6,095 nt of DNA from positions 1 to 6,095 of the forward strand of contig JAQULV010000098.1 of NCBI GenBank assembly GCA_028718405.1, given 5' to 3'. The notes below the pieces were generated by a model. That model did no database searches. It was not told where the DNA came from and saw only the letters and a list, made by a program, of their open reading frames with translations. The position numbers and the translations under genes are program-made. The stretch is from Smithellaceae bacterium (GTDB lineage: Bacteria > Desulfobacterota > Syntrophia > Syntrophales > JAQULV01). The number at the start of each line of letters is the position of its first letter. Within the stretch, counting starts at the first letter, position 1. Below are positions 1 through 6,095 of this stretch, piece after piece.

Positions 1-781
1 CATGTGGGAGGGCTTCGGGATATTCGTGGGCCTGGACCCCGACCTGCGGTCCATGCCGAACCACACCGACGGCATGATTCTAGTGGGCGACGCCGCGGGC
101 CTGGAAAGTACCGAACTCTGCGACGGCGTACCGGCGGCATGGATATCGGCGGATATCGCGGCCGACGTCGCCATTGAGGCCTTGCGGGCCGGGGACACAT
201 CGGCCCGCTTCCTTGCACGTTACGACCGCCGGATTAAGGCCCATCCGATCCTGCAGTGGTCTATCACCGCCACGAACCGTTTCAACCTTCGCTATGCCCA
301 GCAGGAACACAGTCTCCCGAAGTTGAGGGAGTACGTCCACGGCGGTTGGGGGTTGGGCGCCATGGCGCATTGTGCCACTCCGCTGATACTGACCATGTGT
401 CGTCACATCGTCAAGAACCCCGGCATTGTCACGAAATGGCGCAAGATGTTCTATCGTTACTATTATAACTGGCATCACGCGCGCTTCGATTATGCGCAAT
501 CTGCCACCCCGCCCGCTGAGAACACACGCAGGAAAGGCGATGCCTGGTTCCGTCTGCGTTTCCGACTCGGAAGGTTTGTGCTCACTCCGGTCATGTGGCT
601 GCTGGCGCTGGCGCTTCTGCCGGTGGCCGGGACCTTGAACAGCGCCTTCAAGTCGGTGCTGCCGGCGATCGAACCGGCCTATACCCGCCTGTTGAAAAGG
701 ATATCGCCCTGGTCGGCGCGACGCAGCCAGCTCCGAGTGGACCGGGCGATCAACACCAATCCCTCTCTTTTCGAGGTGTGA
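1..781 (+). CDS. FixC / geranylgeranyl-reductase-like FAD oxidoreductase, C-terminal part (5' truncated by window)
   Basis: Only the C-terminal part is present. The frame is open from the left edge (codons start at position 2), and the Met there is probably internal because the N-terminal FAD Rossmann motif expected of this family is missing. About 259 residues are visible. The motif VGDAAG (residues 28-33) followed by a helix-rich segment is the second FAD-contact signature of the FixC, ETF-quinone oxidoreductase and geranylgeranyl reductase group. The later stretch AALRAGDTSARFLARYDRR-like (about 59-77) also fits their C-terminal cap. Residues about 191-212 are strongly hydrophobic and could be a membrane helix or a membrane-dipping segment, so the protein is probably membrane-associated. 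The stop lies 2 nt before the start of a FixX-like ferredoxin, so the two are almost certainly co-translated and are likely partners. Family assignment is fairly secure; substrate (quinone, isoprenoid or other lipid) is unknown. Confidence 0.8.
   Translation, partial: MWEGFGIFVGLDPDLRSMPNHTDGMILVGDAAGLESTELCDGVPAAWISADIAADVAIEALRAGDTSARFLARYDRRIKAHPILQWSITATNRFNLRYAQQEHSLPKLREYVHGGWGLGAMAHCATPLILTMCRHIVKNPGIVTKWRKMFYRYYYNWHHARFDYAQSATPPAENTRRKGDAWFRLRFRLGRFVLTPVMWLLALALLPVAGTLNSAFKSVLPAIEPAYTRLLKRISPWSARRSQLRVDRAINTNPSLFEV
773..778 (+). promoter_or_regulatory. Ribosome binding site of the FixX-like ferredoxin gene
   Basis: GAGGTG lies 5 nt before the ATG at 784 and inside the last codons of the upstream flavoprotein gene. 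It fixes the ferredoxin start and, with the 2-nt gap between genes, suggests translational coupling. Confidence 0.7.
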
Positions 782-783
782 CC

Positions 784-1071
784 ATGGAAGCTTCAGATAA
801 GAAGACGCGCGTTTCGGAAAAATTCCCGGGAGTACAATGGCGTGGCGATGGCGGGAATTTCATCACGGTGGAGGCAGAAAAATGCACGGGCTGTGGCGAT
901 TGCATGAAAGTTTGTCTTGGCGAGTGTTACGAGATTGCCGACAAGAAAGCCCGCATCAAGAACCTGGATCTGTGCATGGAATGCGGATCGTGCTGGTACG
1001 TTTGCTCTCAGGACGCCGTACGTTTCTCTTGGCCGAAAGGCGGCACCGGCTTCCGGACCGATTGGGGCTGA
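784..1071 (+). CDS. FixX-like 2[4Fe-4S] ferredoxin
   Basis: A 95-residue soluble electron carrier. Two CxxCxxCxxxC motifs are visible: C34, C37, C40, C44 and C64, C67, C70, C74, the classic pattern for two [4Fe-4S] clusters. There is an extra cysteine at C48. The usual Pro after the last Cys of each motif is replaced by Leu and Ser. The second motif reads CMECGSCWYVC and the C-terminus WPKGGTGFRTDWG; both resemble FixX-type ferredoxin-like proteins, whose C-termini have an aromatic-Pro-x-Gly-Gly-x-Gly pattern. Known FixX proteins pass electrons with FixC in electron-transfer-flavoprotein systems. That fits the FixC-like gene 2 nt upstream. No fixA/fixB genes lie in this window, so the electron donor or acceptor is unknown. 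The start is supported by a GAGGTG site. It is probably the last gene of its operon, since the next gene is convergent. Confidence 0.88.
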   Translation: MEASDKKTRVSEKFPGVQWRGDGGNFITVEAEKCTGCGDCMKVCLGECYEIADKKARIKNLDLCMECGSCWYVCSQDAVRFSWPKGGTGFRTDWG

Positions 1072-1102
1072 AACCGACGCGCTCACCTTCTCGGCAGATC
1101 GC

Positions 1103-1135
1103 TTCCGGGAATCAATCTCGGGACGCTATTTTTTT
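1103..1135 (+). terminator. Possible Rho-independent terminator after the FixX-like gene
   Basis: Positions 1103-1110 (TTCCGGGA) can pair with 1116-1123 (TCTCGGGA) as an 8-bp stem with two G-U wobbles and a 5-nt loop. Seven T residues follow at 1129-1135 after a 5-nt gap. The location, 31 nt after the ferredoxin stop, is right for a terminator. The wobbles and the gap before the T-run make it weak. The T-run also encodes a Lys-Lys pair near the end of the convergent GMC gene, so it may be coincidental. Confidence 0.35.
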
Positions 1136-2704
1136 CTCCGGGATCAGGCTCATGGCGCGCTCGGCCAAGGCCGTGATCGTGAGCGCCGGGTTCACACCCA
1201 CGTTGGCGGAGACGGCTGCACCGTCGACGACGTAGAGCCCGGGATAATCGAAGACAGCGTGGGACGTATCGATGACGCCGTTGTCCCGCGAAGACCCCAT
1301 GTGGCATCCGCCCAGGATATGGGCGGTTGTGGACATGTTCATGAGGCTTTCGTTGCTCACGTTGATCGGGAGCCCGTCGGCCACCTCCGCCAGGACGGCG
1401 CAGGCCTTATTAGCGACGGGGATATTGACGGGGGCCTCTTTTCCCTTCACCCTTTTTGACTTGAGGCGTCGCTTCAGATAGCCGAAGAGCGAGCTCCGGC
1501 CGTACTCAAAGGAGAGCTGGTTGTCGTGATTCTGCATCACAGTGAGAACGATGATGCGCTTGTTCCACTTCTTCGCAAAAAGCCGGCGATAAATATCCGC
1601 GGGATGGGCGACCATCTTCCCTAAAGTGAGAAGCGATCTCCGCACGGGATTGGGGCAATCCACGAGCGGCACGCTGAAATATTTCATGAAGTCATAGCCC
1701 GTGGGGAAGCGATTCTGCGTGATATGCGTGAACTGATCGGGATAAAAATCCGACGAGATCGTCGTGCCCCGCGAAAGGTCCAGGTCTTCTTTTTTCGGCA
1801 GAACGCCGACAATCGATTCGCTGTTCGTCCTCACGACTACGCCCAGCTTATCGGAGATCTTCGGCAGGGTCTTCATGACATTCTTGCAATTGAACAGAAG
1901 CTTCAGCGTTCCCAGGACCCCGGCGGCGACGACAACCCTGCCTGCCTTGAGCGGCGGGACTTTTCTCGTCAGGCCGGAAGTATCCTTCAGCTTGAGCACG
2001 TAACCACCACCGGACTGCGGGACGATGCTCGTCACTTCCCGGTAGGGGAGGATCGTCGCCCCGTACTTCTGGGCCAGGTAGAGATAGTTCTTGTCGAGGC
2101 TGTTCTTGGAGCCGTGCTTGCAACCGGTGAGGCATTCGCCGCAGAGGTAACAACCCGCGCGCGAGGGACCCCGGCCGGAAAAGAACGGATCGTCGGCGAC
2201 CACCTCGGGGGACCCGAAGTATATCCCGTTTTCCGTGGGCCCGAAGGTATCGCCGGCTCCCATACGGTTGGCGGTTTCCCTCAGGTAATCATCCATGACA
2301 TCCAGACTGGGATTCGTGACGACGCCCAGCATCTGCGAGGCCGTGTCGTAATGGGGCCGCAGCTCTTTTTCCCAGTCGATCCCCAGTTTGCTCCAGGAAG
2401 GATCTTGGTAAAAGGCTTCCTTGGGGCGCAGGGTAGTGGCCGCATAGACAATGCTTCCGCCACCCACGCCGACGCCGCCGACGATCGTCACATGCCGGAA
2501 GAAGTCGTAGGTGAAGAAGCCCTTCATGCCGAGAGCCGGATTCCACATGAGACTGCCGAGGTTCCGGGACGCCTCTTCCATGTCGAGGGGTGTTACCCAT
2601 TTGCCCTTTTCCAGCACAACGACGCTGTATCCTTTTTCCGCCAGCCTCAGCGCCGAGACACTTCCCCCAAAACCGCTCCCGATGACGGCAAAGTCGAATT
2701 CCAT
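1112..2704 (-). CDS. GMC-family (cholesterol-oxidase-type) FAD oxidoreductase with a four-cysteine insert
   Basis: A full-length protein of 530 residues, normal for the family. The N-terminal FAD Rossmann motif is GSGFGG (residues 9-14), with Glu32 at the end of the second strand. GGVGVGGGS (76-84) matches the second flavin-binding GMC signature. The C-terminal block contains AHILGGCHMG (461-470) and NVGVNPALTITALAERAM (501-518). By similarity to cholesterol oxidase, H462 and N505 occupy the places of the catalytic His and Asn. Residues 185-195 (CYLCGECLTGC) have ferredoxin-like CxxCxxCxxxC spacing and are followed by KHGSKNS, an arrangement known in a subset of bacterial GMC proteins. No signal peptide is evident, so it is probably cytoplasmic. 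The chosen start has AAAGGAGGG just upstream and begins directly at the FAD fold. An in-frame ATG at 2755 would add 17 residues. It lies 47 nt after the fusion gene and is likely co-transcribed with it. The substrate is probably a hydrophobic alcohol or ketone, but is not determined. Confidence 0.9.
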   Translation of the reverse strand: MEFDFAVIGSGFGGSVSALRLAEKGYSVVVLEKGKWVTPLDMEEASRNLGSLMWNPALGMKGFFTYDFFRHVTIVGGVGVGGGSIVYAATTLRPKEAFYQDPSWSKLGIDWEKELRPHYDTASQMLGVVTNPSLDVMDDYLRETANRMGAGDTFGPTENGIYFGSPEVVADDPFFSGRGPSRAGCYLCGECLTGCKHGSKNSLDKNYLYLAQKYGATILPYREVTSIVPQSGGGYVLKLKDTSGLTRKVPPLKAGRVVVAAGVLGTLKLLFNCKNVMKTLPKISDKLGVVVRTNSESIVGVLPKKEDLDLSRGTTISSDFYPDQFTHITQNRFPTGYDFMKYFSVPLVDCPNPVRRSLLTLGKMVAHPADIYRRLFAKKWNKRIIVLTVMQNHDNQLSFEYGRSSLFGYLKRRLKSKRVKGKEAPVNIPVANKACAVLAEVADGLPINVSNESLMNMSTTAHILGGCHMGSSRDNGVIDTSHAVFDYPGLYVVDGAAVSANVGVNPALTITALAERAMSLIPEKKIASRD

Positions 2705-2707
2705 GCA

Positions 2708-2716
2708 CCCTCCTTT
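2708..2716 (-). promoter_or_regulatory. Ribosome binding site of the GMC oxidoreductase gene
   Basis: The minus strand reads AAAGGAGGG ending 3 nt before the ATG at 2704. This near-consensus site supports the 2704 start over the in-frame ATG at 2755, which overlaps the previous stop codon as ATGA. Confidence 0.75.
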
Positions 2717-2751
2717 GATCCGCTTATCTGCGAGACTAGAGAACGTTTTGC

Positions 2752-5529
2752 TCATCCCTTCTTCAATCGGGCCAGGACCATCTGGGCGGCCGTGCGGCCG
2801 GAGAGGATGGTCGATTCGTAGCCGCTTCCCATGGCGGCGTAGCCGCCGGCGAAGGTGAGCCCCTTGATGTATCGCTCCTGCATCATGTTCATGGAGCGGG
2901 CGATCACGGAATCCCACGGGTCCTGCTCGTAGCCGTAGATTCCGCCCTTATACGATCCGGTGTAGCGCGCGAAGGTCGGGGGGGCGGCGATCTCGATCTC
3001 TTCGATGTGCGACGAGATGTCGACTCCTACGACCTTGCTGAACTGCTCGATCATAGCGCGGGCGTAACGCTCCTTTGCCTTCTGGTAATCCTCGGGCCGC
3101 ACGTCCTTCCACACGTCCGGTCCCACGAGCGACGTCATGGACAGGATTGTCGTCCCCGGGGGCGAACATTCGGGGTTGGCCTTGTTCAAGCAGACCGTGG
3201 CCTGCATCTGCGGCGGCTCGAAGGAAAGAAAGTTCTTATAGATCTCTTCCGTATCGAGGGACGGTCCGATGAAGTATCCGTAGCTCTTGATGCCCAGGCT
3301 CTCCGGCGGCGCGTCGAGTCCCAGGTAAACGACGATCGCGCTACCGCCGATGGAGCGCGAATTGAGAAGCCGCCACGCCTCCTCGGGCACCGCCTCGCGG
3401 GGCGAGATGAGCTTTCCGAAGACGAGATGCGGTGACGCGTTGGCGATCACCTGCGTCGTCCTGATCCGCTCACCGGCGGCGGTCTCAACGCCTACGATCC
3501 GGTCTTCTTCGACGAGGATCTTCTCGACCTTCGTGTTGTACTCCGTATGTCCGCCCAACTCCCTGATCCGCGCGTCGATGGCGGTGGAAAGCCCGTGGGA
3601 CGTAAGCCGCGGGATATAGGCGCCTTTGGACAGGTAGTCGTAAAGGACGATTGCCCAGATCGTGAAGGCAAGGCGCGACACGGGAAGACCCAGGTAGCAC
3701 CAGTAAGGATAGATCATCTGCAGGGCCCGCTGGGAGAAGCCGAACTTGTCCGTCACCTCCTTCACGGTGTAGCCGGCCGTCGTAAGGAAGGCCTGGTACT
3801 TCTCGACCAGGACCTTGCCGTCGGGAACGCCCTTCATCCGGCTCACGTAGCCGATACCGTCGTAGACCTCCTTGCAGACATTGAGATAGGCCTCAAGCGC
3901 CTGTTTGCTTCCCGGCGCCGCCTTTTCCACGGCGGCGATGAAGTTATCGATCCCGAAGGGGAGAACCACGTCGAGCCCGGAGTCCGTGAGCATCAGATGG
4001 TAGGCCTCAGGCACGGGCACAAACTCCACGTCCACCTTGCCCTCGTCCTGATAGAAACGTCTTACGAATCCTTTGTCCGCGTCGGAACCCACGTTGGACA
4101 ACTCATGAAGAGACGTCTCGAACTCGAAGCGTCCCCGGGTGAAGCTCGTGGCGAACCCTCCCGGGATGTTGTGCTGCTCCAAGAGCAGTACCTTGGCCTT
4201 GTCGGAGGCGAGCTTCAGGGCGGCGGCGAGTCCGCCGTTGCCGGCGCCGATGACAACGGCATCGTAGGACTCATCGAAGTGGGTCTCTCTCTTCTTTACG
4301 ACGTCGGCGCTTACCCCTGAGGCAGCGCCAGTCAGCGGTATTTTGATTTCGAGGTCGGATAGGGGATAGGACGCGCAGGGATGGAAGAAACCGAACTTCT
4401 TGTCGGCGGCCCGTCTGCCGTCGTAGTCGGGCTTCGTAAAGACGTTGCCTGAGATAAGAAGCGATCGGCAGAAGCCGCACTCACCGGATCGGCATTGGGC
4501 GTCGGGTCCGATGCCCGCCCGCTCCAGAGCCACAAGCACCGTCTCGCTGGTGCGGGCGGGGACGCGTTTCACCTGCGTCCCCAGGCGGACCTTGAGCGAA
4601 TAGGTCATGTCTTTATTCTGTTCGGGGAAACCCGCCCTTCGCGTGATGTCGGCATCCTGGCCCGGTGCTTCCTTGCGTATCCGGCGCAGGGGAATGTCCA
4701 GGACATCGAGCTCCTCCTCCAGGAAGTCGTGCATTTCCGGCGGGCCGCAGACGAAGAAGGTCTTGCCCTTGATATCGGCGATACTCTCACTGATGCACGA
4801 TGCAGTGATGAATCCCCGCGGGCCGTTCCAGCCGATATCGGGCTCACTGCAGATGTAGGCCGTCTTGATCCGGTCGGGATGATTCTTCGCCAGTTCGTCA
4901 AGCTCGCGTTTGTAAAGAAGTTCCCCGGGGGTCCGGATGCCGCAGAGAAGAGTCACATTGACGTCCATGCCGCCGGCGGCGACTTCGCGCAGTATCGAAC
5001 GGATGGGAGCGACACCGGTCCCGCCCGCCAGGGCGATGATCGCCTTCGTGTCGCGCAGGGGCTCATGATAGAAGGTGCCGTGGGGACCCGAGGCGTCGAC
5101 GGTTGTCCCTTCCTTCCATTGCTCCCAGATGTATGCGGTGAGGAGCCCGCCTTCCTTTCTGCGGATCGTGATCTCGTAGTAGCCGTCTTTCCCGCGGGCA
5201 TCGGACGGGGCCGAGGCCAGGGAGTAGGGCCTCGTGATCCAGGAATCGTTCACCTGAGCCTTGACGCTGATATATTGGCCGGCCTGAAAGACGGGCAGTT
5301 CGCTAGCGGCGCCGGGAGGCATGACCAGACGGAAGGTCCGGACGGTAGCGGTCTCGTCGCGGATCTCCTTAATGAGGAGCTTCAATGCCGAGGGATGGAG
5401 CCTCGCCGCCAAGTCGTTGATGGGGTCGGCGCCCGTCGGCTCCGCCGAGGATCTCGTGATTCGCTCCTGCCTGTCGGGGACGAGCCGCGAGAAGGCCTCC
5501 AGGTCCTTGCTCAAACCGTAGACTTCCAT
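2752..5529 (-). CDS. Three-module flavoprotein: FNR-like reductase + [2Fe-2S] ferredoxin + CrtI/retinol-saturase-like oxidoreductase
   Basis: One uninterrupted frame of 925 residues, roughly the sum of a PaaE-like reductase and a CrtI-like enzyme. Residues about 45-290 are an FNR-like module: RPYSLAS (100-106) binds FAD, GGTGVAPIRSI (169-179) and CGPPEM (261-266) bind NAD(P)H. Residues about 308-400 are a plant-type [2Fe-2S] domain with C346, C351, C354 and C385 (Cx4Cx2Cx30C). Residues about 421-925 are a complete phytoene-desaturase/CrtISO/retinol-saturase-like module: GAGNGG (428-433) with Glu451, a hydrophobic substrate-side segment (604-636), APPTFARYTGS (849-859) and the C-terminal FAD motif FAGGYAAMGSGYESTILSGR (893-912). 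I infer electron flow from NAD(P)H via FAD and [2Fe-2S] to the second FAD, supporting C=C reduction or a reduced-flavin isomerisation; desaturation is also possible. The start has GGAGGAA 5 nt upstream. The gene sits 17 nt after a metallophosphoesterase and precedes a GMC enzyme. Domains are secure; substrate unknown. Confidence 0.93.
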   Translation of the reverse strand: MEVYGLSKDLEAFSRLVPDRQERITRSSAEPTGADPINDLAARLHPSALKLLIKEIRDETATVRTFRLVMPPGAASELPVFQAGQYISVKAQVNDSWITRPYSLASAPSDARGKDGYYEITIRRKEGGLLTAYIWEQWKEGTTVDASGPHGTFYHEPLRDTKAIIALAGGTGVAPIRSILREVAAGGMDVNVTLLCGIRTPGELLYKRELDELAKNHPDRIKTAYICSEPDIGWNGPRGFITASCISESIADIKGKTFFVCGPPEMHDFLEEELDVLDIPLRRIRKEAPGQDADITRRAGFPEQNKDMTYSLKVRLGTQVKRVPARTSETVLVALERAGIGPDAQCRSGECGFCRSLLISGNVFTKPDYDGRRAADKKFGFFHPCASYPLSDLEIKIPLTGAASGVSADVVKKRETHFDESYDAVVIGAGNGGLAAALKLASDKAKVLLLEQHNIPGGFATSFTRGRFEFETSLHELSNVGSDADKGFVRRFYQDEGKVDVEFVPVPEAYHLMLTDSGLDVVLPFGIDNFIAAVEKAAPGSKQALEAYLNVCKEVYDGIGYVSRMKGVPDGKVLVEKYQAFLTTAGYTVKEVTDKFGFSQRALQMIYPYWCYLGLPVSRLAFTIWAIVLYDYLSKGAYIPRLTSHGLSTAIDARIRELGGHTEYNTKVEKILVEEDRIVGVETAAGERIRTTQVIANASPHLVFGKLISPREAVPEEAWRLLNSRSIGGSAIVVYLGLDAPPESLGIKSYGYFIGPSLDTEEIYKNFLSFEPPQMQATVCLNKANPECSPPGTTILSMTSLVGPDVWKDVRPEDYQKAKERYARAMIEQFSKVVGVDISSHIEEIEIAAPPTFARYTGSYKGGIYGYEQDPWDSVIARSMNMMQERYIKGLTFAGGYAAMGSGYESTILSGRTAAQMVLARLKKG

Positions 5530-5532
5530 GGG

Positions 5533-5540
5533 TTCCTCCG
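5533..5540 (-). promoter_or_regulatory. Ribosome binding site of the three-module fusion gene
   Basis: The minus strand reads CGGAGGAA in the short gap between the metallophosphoesterase stop and the ATG at 5529. The GGAGG core is 5 nt from the ATG. It rules out the longer upstream reading of the same frame, whose extra 72 residues overlap the metallophosphoesterase gene and look non-protein-like (Arg/Gly rich). Confidence 0.75.
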
Positions 5541-5546
5541 TTTGGA

Positions 5547-6095
5547 TCAACAGATTCTGATGCGTTCGTAGATGGAACTTTGCAGATCGAAGACCGCGCA
5601 CTCCCCCTCGTCGGCGGAGCCGACCACGAATATGTAGCGGCTCGCCTTCTCGACGAGGAGATGCTCCCCCGGGGCGGTGAGCTTGCGCAACACGCCGTCG
5701 GGAATGCTCAGGCGAAAGTAAACCGGCATATGGGAGTGACCGCAAAAAAGAATGCGGTACGGCATTTGCTGAAAGAGAAACGCCGCCCTCTCGGCGGAAC
5801 CGACGTCGATGGGTTCGTAGAAGGCGCGCAGGTAATCGAAGGGGAAGGAGTGGGCGAAGCAGACATCCTCAAATTCGATCTTCATGGGGACGTCCTTGAG
5901 AAACCGGTAAAGCGGCCCCTGGCTGAGGTCTCCCGTCTTCACGCTGTGGGCCGCAGAGAGCTCAATCAGGTAATCGTTGTTCCCCTTGACGGTCTGCACC
6001 CCTTTTTCCGCAAAGAGTGAGACGATGTCTTCGAGCTGGCCGCGGCGGTTGGTGTCGCAGAAATCCCCCAGGTGGATCAGTTTCTCGCAGCCTTC
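5547..6095 (-). CDS. Calcineurin-like metallophosphoesterase (YfcE/MJ0936-like group), 5' end outside window
   Basis: The frame is open to the right edge, so the N-terminal first strand with the Asp-x-His metal motif is missing; 182 residues are visible. The metallophosphoesterase blocks occur in the right order: LIHLGD (residues 6-11, metal-ligand Asp11), KGNND (37-41, the GNHD/E-type block), FAHSFP (80-85, His82) and CGHSHMP (118-124, His120 and His122). The tail FVVGSADEGECAVFD (156-170) resembles the GSVGQPRD-type ending of small phosphodiesterases in this group. These enzymes are soluble, bind two divalent metals and hydrolyse phosphomono- or diesters. A GTG within the visible frame (5999) could be taken as a start, but it lies after the LGD block and is internal. 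It is 17 nt upstream of the fusion gene and probably in the same transcript. Its substrate and any link to the redox genes are unknown. Confidence 0.88.
   Translation of the reverse strand, partial: EGCEKLIHLGDFCDTNRRGQLEDIVSLFAEKGVQTVKGNNDYLIELSAAHSVKTGDLSQGPLYRFLKDVPMKIEFEDVCFAHSFPFDYLRAFYEPIDVGSAERAAFLFQQMPYRILFCGHSHMPVYFRLSIPDGVLRKLTAPGEHLLVEKASRYIFVVGSADEGECAVFDLQSSIYERIRIC

Noticed and set aside
1724..2821. A 365-codon open frame on the plus strand antisense to the GMC gene
   Set aside because: No domain signature, low-complexity Arg/Gly-rich composition, and opposite a well-supported GMC oxidoreductase.
2756..2917. A longer N-terminus for the GMC protein starting at 2917
   Set aside because: The added residues lie inside the conserved C-terminal FAD motif of the fusion gene in another frame and look like shadow sequence (His/Arg rich).
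3547..4320. A 257-codon plus-strand open frame opposite the CrtI-like module
   Set aside because: Shadow of the CrtI-like coding frame; no motif or ribosome site of note.
4495..5571. A 358-codon open frame on the plus strand antisense to the fusion gene
   Set aside because: It has no recognisable motif and lies opposite clearly conserved FNR and ferredoxin modules. GC-rich codon use on the real strand leaves the complementary frame open.
5530..5745. A 72-residue N-terminal extension of the fusion protein
   Set aside because: It would overlap the metallophosphoesterase gene in another frame, is Arg-rich without fold-like features, and the ATG at 5529 has a strong GGAGG site.
5580..6020. A 146-codon plus-strand open frame opposite the metallophosphoesterase
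   Set aside because: The minus-strand frame has the ordered LGD, GNND, H and GHSH motifs; the plus-strand frame has none.
1..6095. tRNA, rRNA, CRISPR array, insertion-sequence ends or long repeats
   Set aside because: None recognised on reading; the window is almost fully covered by coding sequence and the gaps between genes are all under 50 nt.

Overview
The window is a compact, GC-rich bacterial segment with five protein-coding genes, nearly all coding and with strong Shine-Dalgarno sites (GAGG/GGAGG types). No RNA gene, CRISPR array, insertion sequence or repeat array was seen. Four of the five genes are flavin and/or iron-sulfur redox proteins. The FixC/FixX-like pair and the cluster-rich reductases would fit an anaerobic or facultative proteobacterium-like organism, possibly Desulfobacterota. 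That assignment is a guess from gene content and is not shown by the sequence.

Layout. On the plus strand, the 3' part of a FixC/geranylgeranyl-reductase-like flavoprotein (left edge to 781) is followed after 2 nt by a small FixX-like ferredoxin with eight cluster cysteines (784-1071). Facing them on the minus strand, and read from right to left, are a calcineurin-like metallophosphoesterase (right edge to 5547, 5' end outside), a 925-residue three-module flavoprotein (5529-2752) and a cholesterol-oxidase-type GMC oxidoreductase (2704-1112). Their spacings are 17 nt and 47 nt, so the three probably form one operon. The two blocks converge with only 40 nt between stop codons.

How the genes may work together. 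The central protein carries, in order, a ferredoxin-NAD(P)+-reductase-like module (FAD and NAD(P) binding), a plant-type [2Fe-2S] ferredoxin domain, and a full-length CrtI/CrtISO/retinol-saturase-like FAD amine-oxidase-fold module. In one chain it has the parts to carry electrons from NAD(P)H through FAD and [2Fe-2S] to a second FAD that acts on a hydrophobic polyene-like or other unsaturated substrate. The downstream GMC enzyme would oxidise or reduce an alcohol/carbonyl and carries an additional four-cysteine CxxCxxCxxxC segment. The convergent FixC/FixX-like pair resembles electron-transfer modules that exchange electrons with quinone or a lipid substrate. A shared role in redox modification of a lipid or isoprenoid is an inference; the substrate cannot be read from this window. 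The three-module fusion is the most unusual item here.
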